Assembly (NCBI GenBank): GCA_965198495.1 | Contig: CBDAPL010000001.1 | Location: 186,001-250,000 of the forward strand | Direction: 5' to 3' | Length of the DNA: 64,000 nucleotides | Source: RH-AL1 sp965198495 | Lineage (GTDB): Bacteria > Pseudomonadota > Alphaproteobacteria > Rhizobiales > Beijerinckiaceae | In this document: in pieces, positions 15,001 to 23,351 of the stretch | Layout of the letters: every line of letters starts with the position of its first letter | Numbering within the stretch: the first letter of the stretch is position 1 | The notes under the pieces: generated by a model | Databases searched by the model: none | What the model was told of the DNA's origin: nothing | What the model saw: the letters and a program-made list of their open reading frames with translations, nothing else | Translations under genes and position numbers: made by a program

Positions 15001-15776
15001 GCGATCCTCGCCGGCACGCTCGGGCAATGGCTCGGCTACGACTGGATCTTCTATCTCGTCTGCGCCTTCGCCGCCGCCAGCGCCACCGTCGTCGCGCTGA
15101 TCCGCTCCAGCGAGATCGACCACGACCTCGCCCGCGGCACCGAGAGCTTTGACGCTGGCACCGGCCAGGCCGAGCCGCTGCCGATCCGCGACCTCCTCAA
15201 GCGGCGCACCCTCGTCGTCTTCCTCGTCTCGGTGGCGCTGTTCCATTTCGGCAATTCCGCGATGCTGCCGATGGCCGGACAGGTGCTGGCGCAGACCCAC
15301 CCCGGCACCGACACGCTGGCGCTCTCGGCCTGCATCGTCGCCGCGCAATTCGTGATGATCGGCGTCGCCTGGGCCGTCGGCCGCGCCAGGCGCGGGGCGT
15401 CGGGCGCAAGACGATCTTCCTCATCGCCTTGGCGATCCTGCCGGTGCGCGGCGCGCTGTTCTCCTTCACCGCGAACCCCATCGGCGTGGTCGCCATCCAG
15501 CTGCTCGACGGCGTCGCGGCAGGGATCTTCGGCGTCATCGCCGTGGTGATCGCCGCCGACATCATGAAGGGCACGGGGCGCTTCAACCTCGCGCATGGCC
15601 TGGTGGCGCTGGCGGTCGGCGTCGGCGCTGGGCTGAGCAACCTCGTTTCCGGCTACGTCGTGCAGGGCTTCGGCTACCCCACCGGCTTCCTGTTCCTCGC
15701 CGCGGTGGCGGTCGTGGCGCTGGCCTTCTTCGCGGCACTGATGCCGGAGACGCGCGCGCGGCGCGGAGCAAACGGC
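15001..15776 (+). pseudogene. MFS transporter, C-terminal half, frameshifted
   Basis: The sequence encodes the second half of a 12-helix major facilitator: AILAGTLGQWLGYDWIFYLV, REL-type loop SSEIDHDLARG, then ALFHFGNSAMLPMAGQVLA and, after a frame change around 15390-15405, GRKTIFLIALAILPVRGALF, LLDGVAAGIFGVIAVVIAAD and GTGRFNLAHG. The N-terminal six helices are missing. After the frameshift the frame stays open beyond PETRARRGANG and enters the metallophosphoesterase-like sequence without a stop. Full-length relatives are about 400-residue drug- or metabolite-efflux proteins. Two lesions make it non-functional. Confidence 0.75.
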
Positions 15777-16106
15777 ATGAAGGACCAGAGCGACGTGTTG
15801 ATCTACGCTCACATCGGCGACTTGCACCTCACTGAGCCCAATGCGGAGAACGCGCGCGACCTCGCCGCGATCGTCGCCGAGCTCTCCGGCTTCGGTGCGG
15901 GCCTAGACTTCGTTTACGTGCCCGGCGACAACGCCGACAACGGTCGGCCCGAGCAATACGTCCTGGCCACGCGCCTCCTGGCGCCGGTGGCGGTGGCCGG
16001 AGCGCGGCATCCTGGGCACCCAGCTCGGACCCAACCGCAACGGTCGGCCATGGTGATGCTTTCTCCGGCCAGCCTTTTTCCGATTTCGGATACGAGCCGC
16101 GCGTGA
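15777..16106 (+). pseudogene. Metallophosphoesterase N-terminal fragment
   Basis: From ATG 15777 the translation reads IYAHIGDLHLTEPNAENARD and LDFVYVPGDNADNG, carrying the first two metal-binding blocks of calcineurin-like phosphoesterases (a GD-x-H-like block, here GDLH, and GDN). The following GNHE/GDHD and GHTH-type blocks are missing; after RLLAPV the frame becomes arginine- and proline-rich and stops at 16106. In place of the rest there is a short stretch whose other frames read ERGILGTQLGPNRNGRPW and SGQPFSDFGYEPR, which I cannot assign. The fragment shares an uninterrupted frame with the MFS remnant upstream, and its stop overlaps the pump gene start (GTGA). Confidence 0.65.
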
Positions 16107-17362
16107 CCATCGACCCTCGCCACCTCGTCGTCTGGGCGATCATCGCGCTCTCGATCCTTGGCGTGATCACCCGACCCTTCAAATGGCCGGAGGCGATCTG
16201 GGCCGTCACCGGTGCCGCCATTCTTGTCGTGGCCGGGCTGCTGCCGCTGAGCCAAGCCTGGGACGGCGTGCTCAAGGGCCTCGACGTCTACCTCTTCCTC
16301 ATCGGCATGATGGCGCTGGCCGAGGTGGCGCGGCGCGAAGGCCTGTTCGACTGGCTCGCCAGCCACGCGGTGCGGCGCGCCGGCGGCTCGGCCTCCAAGC
16401 TCTTCGCGCTCATCTACGGCGTCGGCATCGTCGTCACGACCTTCCTGTCCAACGACGCCACGGCGGTCGTGCTGACGCCCGCCGTCTACGCCGCGGCCAA
16501 GGCAGCGAAGGCCGAGCCGCTGCCCTACCTCTTCATCTGCGCGCTCATCGCCGATGCCGCGAGCTTCGTGCTGCCGATCTCGAACCCGGCCAACCTCGTG
16601 GTCTTCGCCGCGCACATGCCGCCGCTCGTCCAATGGTTGGCGCGCTTCGCCGTGCCCTCGATCCTGTCGATCGCCGTGACTTTCGCGGTGCTGCGCTTCA
16701 TACAGCGTAACCAGCTCCGCGAGGGCATTGAGACCAACGTCGAGGCGGAAAGCCTGCCCTTGAGCGGAAAGGTCGTCGGCGCCGGCATCGTCGTTACCGG
16801 CATCGCGCTGATCGTCTCCTCGGCGCTCGACCTGCAGCTCGGCCTGCCGACCTTCATCGCCGGCCTGGCGACGGTCGTCGTGGTGCTCGCCATAAAGCGC
16901 GAGGGTCCATGGCCCACGGTGAAAGACATCTCCTGGGCGGTGATCCCGCTGGTGGCCGGGCTGTTCGTGCTGGTCGAGGCGCTTGAGACCACCGGCGTGC
17001 TGACGCTGCTCGCGGCCGAACTAAAGCAGGCCGTGGCGCACTCGGACATCGTTGCCGGCGCGGTCAGCGGCATCCTCGTCGCCTTGGGCGCAAACCTCGT
17101 CAACAACCTGCCGGCCGGGCTCCTCGCCGGCGCCGCGGTGCAGACGGCCCACGTGCCGGACAAGGTCGCCGGTGCGATCCTGGTGGGCGTCGATCTCGGA
17201 CCGAACCTTTCGGTCACCGGCTCGCTCGCCACCATCCTCTGGCTCACCGCCATCCGCCGCGAGGGCGAGGACGTCTCCTTCTGGACCTTCCTGAAGCTCG
17301 GCGCCCTCGCCATGCCACCGGCCCTCGCCGCGGCGCTGGCCGCCCTGCTGCTGCTGCCGTGA
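16103..17362 (+). CDS. ArsB/NhaD-type arsenite or anion efflux permease
   Basis: A 419-residue inner-membrane protein with about eleven hydrophobic helices, matching the ArsB / SLC13 ion-transporter superfamily: FKWPEAIWAVTGAAILVVAG, GLDVYLFLIGMMALAEVARR, TTFLSNDATAVVLTPAV, SFVLPISNPANLVVF and VDLGPNLSVTGSLATILWL. The last block is strongly conserved in ArsB-type pumps that expel arsenite as a uniporter or with an ArsA ATPase. The start is GTG 16103. No arsR, arsC or arsA is nearby, so arsenite specificity is a family-level guess and another anion is possible. It is the first intact gene of a rightward run with two DMT genes. Confidence 0.88.
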   Translation: MTIDPRHLVVWAIIALSILGVITRPFKWPEAIWAVTGAAILVVAGLLPLSQAWDGVLKGLDVYLFLIGMMALAEVARREGLFDWLASHAVRRAGGSASKLFALIYGVGIVVTTFLSNDATAVVLTPAVYAAAKAAKAEPLPYLFICALIADAASFVLPISNPANLVVFAAHMPPLVQWLARFAVPSILSIAVTFAVLRFIQRNQLREGIETNVEAESLPLSGKVVGAGIVVTGIALIVSSALDLQLGLPTFIAGLATVVVVLAIKREGPWPTVKDISWAVIPLVAGLFVLVEALETTGVLTLLAAELKQAVAHSDIVAGAVSGILVALGANLVNNLPAGLLAGAAVQTAHVPDKVAGAILVGVDLGPNLSVTGSLATILWLTAIRREGEDVSFWTFLKLGALAMPPALAAALAALLLLP

Positions 17363-17387
17363 TCCCCCACCGCCACCGGAGACGCCG

Positions 17388-17834
17388 ATGAACCCCGTCC
17401 TGCTCTATCCCTTCATCCTCGTGTCCGGCGCGCTTCAGGCCGCCGGCAATTCCATGAACGCGCGCCTGCGCGTCGGCCTGGTCAATCCATGGCTGGCGGC
17501 GGTGGTCTCCTTCGCGCTGATCGTCTTCGTCTTCGCCACCCTATTCCTCGCCATGCCGACCCCGCTGCCGAGCCTCGAGGATCTCGGCAGGATGCCATGG
17601 TGGGCGCCGCTCGGCGGCATCGCCGGCGCGGTGGCCGTGTTCGGCGGCCTGGCCTTCGTCGACAAGGTCGGCGCGGGGCCGTTCAACGGCCTGCTCATCA
17701 CCGCCAACATCCTGACCTCGCTCTGCATCGACCAGTTCGGCTGGCTCGGCATGCACGCGCACTCGCAGTCGACGGCGCACTGGATCGGCGGAGCGCTGAT
17801 GGTTGCCGGCATCGCCCTGATCGCCAGGTTCTGA
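17388..17834 (+). CDS. Small DMT transporter subunit (YdcZ / DUF606 type), copy 1
   Basis: A 148-residue membrane protein of the DMT superfamily half-size family PF04657: LLYPFILVSGALQAAGNSMN, NPWLAAVVSFALIVFVF, MPWWAPLGGIAGAVAVFGGL and GAGPFNGLLITANILTSLCI, giving about five helices. Start ATG 17388 follows GGAG with seven bases between. Members of this family work as homo- or hetero-oligomers, and some are guanidinium-type exporters or lipid-linked. It is the first of two adjacent paralogues, so a heterodimer is likely. Confidence 0.88.
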   Translation: MNPVLLYPFILVSGALQAAGNSMNARLRVGLVNPWLAAVVSFALIVFVFATLFLAMPTPLPSLEDLGRMPWWAPLGGIAGAVAVFGGLAFVDKVGAGPFNGLLITANILTSLCIDQFGWLGMHAHSQSTAHWIGGALMVAGIALIARF

Positions 17835-17845
17835 GGACAGCTTCG

Positions 17846-18295
17846 ATGGACACGAGCAAGCTCCTCTATCCCTTCATCCTCGTCGCCGGCGCGCTGCAGG
17901 CGGCGGGTGTCGTCATGAACGGCCAGCTCAACAAGAGCCTGGTCAATCCGTGGCTGGCGGCCGTGGTCTCCTTCCTGCCGATCGTCTTCGTGTTCCTGAC
18001 GATGCTCATGTTCCGGCCTCTACCCATGCCCTCGGAGAAGGACATGCGCGAGATGCCGTGGTGGGCGCCGCTCGGCGGCATCGCCGGCGCCGTCGCGGTC
18101 TTTGGCGGCCTGCTATTCGTCGGCAAGGTCGGCGCAGGACCCTTCAACGGCCTGGTCATCACGGCCAACCTGCTGACTTCGCTCGCCATCGATCATTGCG
18201 GCTGGTTCCACATGCCGACACATCGGGTCAACAAGGCGCGAGTCGGCGGCGGCGTGCTGATGGTCGTCGGCATCGCGTTGATCGCATTCCTCTGA
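17846..18295 (+). CDS. Small DMT transporter subunit (YdcZ / DUF606 type), copy 2
   Basis: A 149-residue paralogue of the preceding gene, 11 bases downstream. Shared blocks are LLYPFILVAGALQAAGVVMN, LVNPWLAAVVSF, MPWWAPLGGIAGAVAVFGGL and VGAGPFNGL; differences concentrate in loops and in the C-terminal helix (for example HCGWFHMPTHRVNKARVGGG). A duplicated pair of half-size subunits usually forms one antiparallel transporter, as in EmrE-like dual-topology families. The start is ATG 17846. Confidence 0.88.
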   Translation: MDTSKLLYPFILVAGALQAAGVVMNGQLNKSLVNPWLAAVVSFLPIVFVFLTMLMFRPLPMPSEKDMREMPWWAPLGGIAGAVAVFGGLLFVGKVGAGPFNGLVITANLLTSLAIDHCGWFHMPTHRVNKARVGGGVLMVVGIALIAFL

Positions 18296-18350
18296 GGTGT
18301 TCGCCGCAGGTCGATCGAAGGAGCACGCCGATGCATGACGACCCGCCGAT

Positions 18351-18815
18351 GTGGAGGAACTCGCGGCACGCTTCTATCCGCGCTTCGAGGGCGGCTGGCG
18401 AGTAGCGGAGGTGGTCGGCCGCACGCTCATGCTCGTCGCCGTCGTCGCGACGCTCTTCGGCCTTCTCGGCGGCGGGCCGGTGTACCTCTGGACGCGCACC
18501 GTCTCGGCCGCGGGCGTGAGCGTGACCTACCAGCCGGTGGCACGGTTCGGCACGCCGAGCGGTCTCGACGTGACGATTCCCGTGGCTCCCGGCGCGAAGG
18601 AGGTGGCCGTGACGCTGCCGGACGCCATCGCCGGCGGCTTCGACCTGCAGTCGGTCACGCCGCGTCCGACGCGATGGAAGCCCGGCGACGGCGCGATGCG
18701 GCTCGCCTTCACGCCGATGCCCGATGCCGACAAGATGGTGGTCCACCTCGGCGGGATGCCACCGTCCGAAGGCTGGCTCACGCTCAGCGCGCGGCTCGAC
18801 CGCCAGCGCCGCTGA
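18351..18815 (+). CDS. Single-pass membrane protein of unknown function
   Basis: A 154-residue product with one N-terminal transmembrane segment (VVGRTLMLVAVVATLFGLLG, about residues 20-45), then a soluble, beta-rich domain rich in Pro and Val (VSVTYQPVARFGTPSGLDVT, AVTLPDAIAGGFDLQSV). I do not recognise the family. I use GTG 18351, but a better ribosome site, GAAGGAG, precedes an ATG at 18331 in another frame (MHDDPPM); deleting one base would join this N-terminus to the long frame. So either the GTG is used or the gene carries a one-base frameshift. It precedes the DUF421 gene by 47 bases. Confidence 0.6.
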   Translation: MEELAARFYPRFEGGWRVAEVVGRTLMLVAVVATLFGLLGGGPVYLWTRTVSAAGVSVTYQPVARFGTPSGLDVTIPVAPGAKEVAVTLPDAIAGGFDLQSVTPRPTRWKPGDGAMRLAFTPMPDADKMVVHLGGMPPSEGWLTLSARLDRQRR

Positions 18816-18862
18816 CCTGGTCCCAGTTCATTCTTCCTGATCCGAGCACTGGACCCGATCGA

Positions 18863-19279
18863 ATGAGCACGGTTCTAAAGGCCGCCGCTGCCTACCTCGT
18901 CGTCCTCTTCGCCATGCGACTGATCGGTCGCCGCGCGGCGAGCCAGCAGGCCCCTTTCGACATGGTGGTGCTGTTCCTGATCGGCGGCATGACGACGACC
19001 GCGATCCTCGGCGAGGATCGCTCCTTCACCGCGGCCATGACGGGGGTCTTCACCGTGGGGCTGATGCATTTCGCGGTGTCGTGGCTGAAGCTGCGGTCCA
19101 AGCTCTTCGAGCGTATCATCGACGGTACGCCCATCACCGTCTTCGATAAGGGCGAGTGGCTGCCGCAGGAGATGCGGCGGTTGCGCATGCAGCGCGCCGA
19201 CGTGCGCACCGCGATGCGACAGCAGGGCATGATCGACGAAGACAAGCTGCTCTGCGTCATCGCCCTTTCGCTTCGCTAA
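18863..19279 (+). CDS. DUF421 (YetF-type) membrane protein
   Basis: A 138-residue member of the DUF421 family: VLFAMRLIGRRAASQQAPFD, VVLFLIGGMTTTAILGE in the membrane part and a soluble domain KLFERIIDGTPITVFDKGEW, RLRMQRADVRTAMRQQGM. Bacillus YetF/YrbG proteins are inner-membrane proteins of unclear role, some connected to phosphatidylserine and spore germination. It is at the short end of the family (many are 150-230 residues) but keeps the core motifs. Start ATG 18863. It closes the intact transport module before a decayed zone. Confidence 0.88.
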   Translation: MSTVLKAAAAYLVVLFAMRLIGRRAASQQAPFDMVVLFLIGGMTTTAILGEDRSFTAAMTGVFTVGLMHFAVSWLKLRSKLFERIIDGTPITVFDKGEWLPQEMRRLRMQRADVRTAMRQQGMIDEDKLLCVIALSLR

Positions 19280-19399
19280 CGCACGATGGAGTTCGCGCTG
19301 GCTAAGTCAGCTCATTGCTGAGTTCTATCCTGCTCGGCTCATAAAGCGGTTGCAGATGGGTTCGGAGACAGAGAGCAGCCGTTCCGCAACGCGCCAACA

Positions 19400-19565
19400 T
19401 TGTCTCTGCTTTTCAGAGAAGCCAAAAAAACAAAGCAAACACAGGCTTGTAGGCGAGTAGCTATTTACCTCGATAGGCGCCGTTGGGCGGATTTTATTCT
19501 CTTGGGGCCGCTCGTTCTCTGAAGCTGTGGACTTTGTGCTTTTGGTACGGAGTTGGAAAGCCGAG
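19400..19565 (+). repeat. Interspersed repeat, copy A
   Basis: Copy A of a three-copy element. The core runs from AAGCAAACACAGGCTTGTAG (19433) through GTAGCTATTTACCTC, a variable middle, and TTCTCTGAAGCTGTGGACTT to GGTACGGAGTT (19554). In all three copies the distance from AAGCAAAC to the final GGAGTT-type block is exactly 116 bases, and all have the same orientation. Weak similarity continues upstream (AACATTGTCTCTGCTTTTCAGAG). Its nature is unknown. Confidence 0.85.
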
Positions 19566-20174
19566 CAAACTGGGAGACTTACGATGGGTAGCAGTTGAAT
19601 GGTTTCGCGTCAGCATCTGGCTACCTGATCATCGACGGCAAATCATATCGTCGGGATGGGGCGAAAACGGGAAGTCCGCCTTCCAACAGCGACCTGACGA
19701 AGCGCACTTGGCAAGTCTGTTCACTACCAGTGCCCACCTGTCGCGCACCTCGCGGCTACCGGAGTCCTTTTGAGGATCCGCGTGAACGTTGCCGATCTCG
19801 ATGACGCTCCTGGTCTCGCCGCCAGTTGAATGTGCCTGCGCGCTAATTAATCTCGGCCGGGCATTGCACCCATCTGACGATCCGCTCCGCCTCAAGCGCA
19901 TCGACATGTGCAGAACCCTTCTTCCAGCCGGATCGGTAGAGCATCTCAGTCCGCTACGCGCTAAGGATTGCACATCTTATGAGTCGCGCTCTCGACGAGA
20001 GCGCAAGGCCTTTTTCTGAGATCGCGACCCGACTTCGAGATCGGACGAAGATGGCCTTTAGCGCGACAACCAACGCTGACGGACAAACGGGATGAGCTCC
20101 GCAAACGATGACGAGCCTGGGGCGGCAGTCCGCGTCCAGATGCCAGCCATATACGCGATAAAGTGTCTTGATCA
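19566..20174. other. 609-bp stretch without a recognised gene; orphan terminator-like hairpin
   Basis: Short open frames exist on both strands but none resembles a protein family or has a good ribosome site. The only clear element is a plus-strand hairpin GCGCTCT-CGACG-AGAGCGC at 19986-20004 followed by AAGGCC and five T (20011-20015), a good intrinsic-terminator shape although no plus-strand gene ends nearby. AT-rich patches and stop codons suggest decayed DNA. Confidence 0.5.
19986..20015 (+). terminator. Orphan intrinsic-terminator-like hairpin
   Basis: A seven-base-pair GC-rich stem (nine pairs if the loop collapses), then a T run. It lies 430 bases downstream of repeat copy A and 700 bases past the DUF421 gene, so it could end a read-through transcript or an unannotated RNA. 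Confidence 0.5.
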
Positions 20175-20789
20175 TCACTGGACAAGAACGCGTACGCCTC
20201 TTGCCTTCAAGGTAGAGATGACCGCTTCTCTCGCCAGATCCGATCCGCGCGGAAGCTTCACCTCCGCCAGATCCCTGAAGTCGAGCAGCGCTTCCAGGGT
20301 CTTGGCCGGGACACCCAGTCGTACTGTCCTGAGGCGTCGGAGCGGGACGAGCTGCCCGAGATCGACGACATCGACCAGCGCCGACGCTACGAACCGGGTG
20401 ATGTTGGGACAGTGTTCGATCCCGGCGAACGTGGCGACGTCGAACGTTTCGTCTTCGCCGTCCCAGAAGTACCAGATGTAGGGATAGATACTTGAGCCGC
20501 CGTCGAGGTGGAGCGTCTCGACGCTCCCAAGCTGGACATCGGTCAACGGATACGCGGCGAGGTACTCGCGGATCTCCGGGATCAGAGCGCAACCCTCACG
20601 TTCCAAGTCCACGGAGCGGCCAAGCACACGTTCGGCCAGCTGTGATGGCGTACCGAGGCATATCACCTCGCGGCTCACCAACGACCCCAGAACGGCAATC
20701 TTCAGATTGATGTCGCTGAAGGGGGCTCCGGCCGTGACCGCCGCCGACGGGTGGTAGGGCAGCGCTTCGTCTCGGTTGGTGTCGCCCAT
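20175..20789 (-). CDS. Hypothetical protein, DUF6892-like
   Basis: A 204-residue soluble protein without signal peptide or membrane segment. The N-terminus has DINLKIAVLGSLV, the middle LDGGSSIYPYIWYFWDGEDE and FDVATFAGIEHCPNITRF, and the end short leucine-rich stretches (VDLGQLVPLRRLRTVRL, KTLEALLDFRDLAEVKLP) like a few leucine-rich repeat strands. I think it resembles the DUF6892 family, whose members are proteins of unknown function sometimes near toxin-immunity genes, but this is recall, not a search. Start ATG 20787-20789 is the first in frame. It is an apparently intact gene isolated among remnants, with no operon partner. Confidence 0.6.
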   Translation of the reverse strand: MGDTNRDEALPYHPSAAVTAGAPFSDINLKIAVLGSLVSREVICLGTPSQLAERVLGRSVDLEREGCALIPEIREYLAAYPLTDVQLGSVETLHLDGGSSIYPYIWYFWDGEDETFDVATFAGIEHCPNITRFVASALVDVVDLGQLVPLRRLRTVRLGVPAKTLEALLDFRDLAEVKLPRGSDLAREAVISTLKARGVRVLVQ

Positions 20790-20975
20790 CGCCGCGCCGC
20801 CTTCAGGATCGCCATGCTTGAAGGATCAAGCATAGCACGCGAGCTGTCCGCCGCCCGCATCGGGAGTCGACGGCACGCTGGCGTACGTCGCCTATGCGTG
20901 ATTGTTGAACGTTCTCTCCGGATCAGAGGCCGGCTTGTATCGTCTCCTCGAAGCCGTGGTCGGGAGGTGGCTGCG

Positions 20976-21611
20976 GGCGCCGCGAGGTGCTGGGCATGGA
21001 CATCTCGCCCTCCGAGGCCGAGACCTTCTGGACCGGCTTCCTTCGCAAGCTGGCGCGACGCGGGCTGCGCGGCGTGAAAGTCGTCATCTCCGATGCCCAT
21101 GAGGGCATCAAGGCCGCCGTCTCGAAGGTGCTGACCGCGAGCTGGCAGCGCTGTCGCGTCCACTTCATGCGCAACGTGCTGGCGCACGCCGGCCGCCAGG
21201 AGCGTCGCGTCGTCTCCGCCTTCATCGCCACTGCCTTCGCCCAGGACGATGCCGCAGCCGCGCGCCAGCAATGGCGCCGCGTCGCCGACCAGCTCAGGCC
21301 CAAAGTGCCAGCCTCGCAAGGCTGATGGACGAGGCAGAGCCGGACGTACTCGCCTACATGACCTTCCCGGCCGCGCATCGCACGAAACTACATCCGACCA
21401 ATCCGCTCGAACGGCTAAATGGCGAGATCAAACAGCGCACCGACGTCGTCGGGATCGTCCCCAACGTGACGCCATCATCCGCCTCGTCGGCGCGATCCTC
21501 ATCGAGCAGAACGACGAATGGGCCGTCCAACGCGCTCGCTACATTAGCCTGGAAACGATCACCGCTTTGAGCAATGATCCCCTCGTCAGCCTGTCATCAA
21601 TGACAGCCTGA
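20976..21611 (+). pseudogene. IS256-family transposase remnant, two frameshifts
   Basis: Starting near 20976 the frame reads RREVLGMDISPSEAETFWTG, VKVVISDAHEGIKAAVSKVL and CRVHFMRNVLAHAG, the core of IS256-type DDE transposases (ISDAHEG holds the second Asp). Frameshifts follow near 21315 (continuing MDEAEPDVLAYMTFPAAHR, NPLERLNGEIKQRTDVVG) and near 21465 (continuing AIIRLVGAILIEQNDEWAVQ to a TGA at 21611). The N-terminal third with the first catalytic Asp is missing, so it is inactive. No terminal inverted repeats were recognised. Confidence 0.9.
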
Positions 21612-21648
21612 TCAAGCCGATCCTGACGGGACCAGCTGATACCAGGAC

Positions 21649-22062
21649 CTACACCACTCCTCGGGACACGATCGTTCTTTGTGAGGCGCGCCGTCTGGAA
21701 CATGCCCGCATCAAGCCTTCAGGCCACCACTCAAACATGGCAGTGGTGACGCCCGGCATGACGACGCGGCTCTGGGCGTAGGCCGTGGGGCCGTCGAGGA
21801 GCGCGTAGCCGGCGTCCGGAAAGTCCGATGCGTGCTCGACGAGACGGCCGAGGTCGGAGATGCTGGGTATCAGCGTCTGTTCGATCGGCATCGGTCCGGC
21901 ACGCAGCGACTTGGCCGCGGCAACCGGCACCTCGATCTCCGGGAGGAAAAACCGCTTGTAGGGTTTTCCGTCCAACGCTCGCCGATTGGCGGCGAGCTGC
22001 TTTTGCATGGACACCGGAACATAGGTGACCGGCGCTTTCTATTGCGTCAGGCTTGCATCCAT
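21649..22062 (-). pseudogene. DAPG hydrolase (PhlG)-like gene, early nonsense codon and lost C-terminus
   Basis: A strong ribosome site AAAGGAG precedes ATG 22062, and the translation MDASLTQ is interrupted by TAG at 22041-22039, then continues in the same frame KAPVTYVPVSMQKQ, KPYKRFFLPEIEVP, GYALLDGPTAYAQSRVVMPG and TTAMFEWW. This resembles the N-terminal half of the DAPG-hydrolase-like family, which cleaves C-C bonds in acylated phenolics and uses a Zn site completed in the missing C-terminal half. After FEWW the frame turns to unrelated sequence and stops at 21649. The AraC remnant upstream on the same strand may have been its regulator. Confidence 0.6.
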
Positions 22063-22140
22063 CTGACACTCCTTTCGTCGAAGCCGGCGACACTGTCGCC
22101 GGCCGCGCGCGGGAGCGGTATCAACTTATAGCGGTTATCG

Positions 22141-23000
22141 TCAGCGGAGGATCGCCGCGCGGAAGGCGCCGGGCGTAACGCCGTTGTGGCAACGAAAACT
22201 GGAGACGAAATGGGCCGGTGACCCGAAGCCAGTCCGGTCCGCCGTCTCGGCAACGGTCATCGTGGGCCGAGAGAGCAAGCTCATCGATCTCTGGAAACGG
22301 CACCGCAACGAATAGGCGTAAGGGGTGCAGCCCATGCTCTGCCGGAAGGCCTTTACGAAATGATGGACGCTCAGACCCGCGCTGTTCGCGAGATCGTCGA
22401 GGCTGAGCGGCATGTCGGGCCGGTGATCCAGACGATTGCGAACCAAGTCCTCCACCCGTAGCCGGCCGGCGGGGTGCGAGTCCGCCGCGAGCGATCGCGC
22501 CAGTCTCAGGCCGCGTGCGACCCAACTGCTCAGCCAATCCGTACACCACCGATCAGAGCAGCAGTGTATCGTCTGGGCCGTCCCGTGTGGCGGCGACGAG
22601 AGCCTGCATCAACTGCTTTCGCAGATGATCCTGCGGGCTGTCGAAACGCGAGACAATGTGAGCACGGTTCTGCCTCGCGGCGTCCTCGACAAGTTCGGGT
22701 TCCACCAGGACTTGAAGGACATCGACCGGCCCCTCGACACTCACCTGAGGCGGACCAGTCGGCGACATGACTGAAACGCTGCCGGCGTCGATCCGCCGCT
22801 TTGCGGACTCGCTCCCCAGCTCCCAACGCACGGCGTCTGCGCCCGAAAGGCACATGACGACGCGCGCCGCATCGGTCGCGTCGACATCGATCGCACCGCC
22901 GCGAAACCGCCAGCGCGCGACGACCGCGCGACGACTATTCTCAAGCCGGATCCGCTTGAACAGCGCCGGGGCACCGAGCGAAGCGATGAGCTGACGCGCG
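22141..23000 (-). pseudogene. AraC-family regulator, multiply frameshifted
   Basis: Three frames together give one AraC protein. The N-terminal sensing part reads ASLGAPALFKRIRLENSRRA and MCLSGADAVRWELGSESAKR down to a TGA near 22553. A second frame continues VVYGLAEQLGRTRPETGAIA and RGGLAPRR to about 22465. A third gives the two helix-turn-helix motifs, SLDDLANSAGLSVHHFVKAF and VAETADRTGFGSPAHFVSSF, ending at 22141. The linker RGGLAP before the DNA-binding domain is characteristic of this subfamily. The DNA-binding part alone (ATG 22455, 104 residues) could still be made, but the sensor is disconnected. Confidence 0.75.
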
Positions 23001-23199
23001 ACTTTGCTTGCTCAACTACGCCTGCGGCGAAGAATGGTTTCCAATGGGTTCAAAGGACGGCTGGAACGTGTCCCGAACTGGCTCGAAATCGTTGGCGGCG
23101 AAGTGGGCGTCGAGCACCGCTGAGGTACGCCGTCTTCATGGATGGCCCGCCCCTCACCGGGCGGCAGCTGCCAAGCTGGCTTCGCTCATCGGAGGGGAA

Positions 23200-23290
23200 G
23201 GGAGATGACCCATGCGATGCGCGATCATCGGCATCGATCTTGGTGCGAACAGCTGCAGCCTGATCGTGGGCGCAACGGGCGGGATGGGCT
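23200..23290 (+). pseudogene. IS110-family transposase N-terminal scrap
   Basis: From ATG 23212 the frame reads IIGIDLGANSCSLIVG, matching the N-terminal RuvC-like block of IS110/IS1111 DEDD transposases (IGIDLGKNSCSVVG in relatives), preceded by a purine-rich leader GGGAAGGGAGATGACC. Resemblance is lost after about 25 residues. It is a short deletion product. Confidence 0.5.
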
Positions 23291-23351
23291 CAGCGACACT
23301 CGATCTGACCTGCGCCATGGGCCTTTGCGACAAGCGCATCGACGGGATTGA

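Noticed and set aside
14557..15348. 263-codon minus-strand frame over the MFS remnant
   Set aside because: Only its last part coincides with IstB-region DNA in another frame; the composition is Asp/Glu/Arg-rich and the MFS motifs lie on the plus strand.
19629..19973. 114-codon minus-strand frame between DUF421 and the unknown gene
   Set aside because: Basic, Cys/Ser-rich composition with no family features and no ribosome site; I left the stretch as non-coding.
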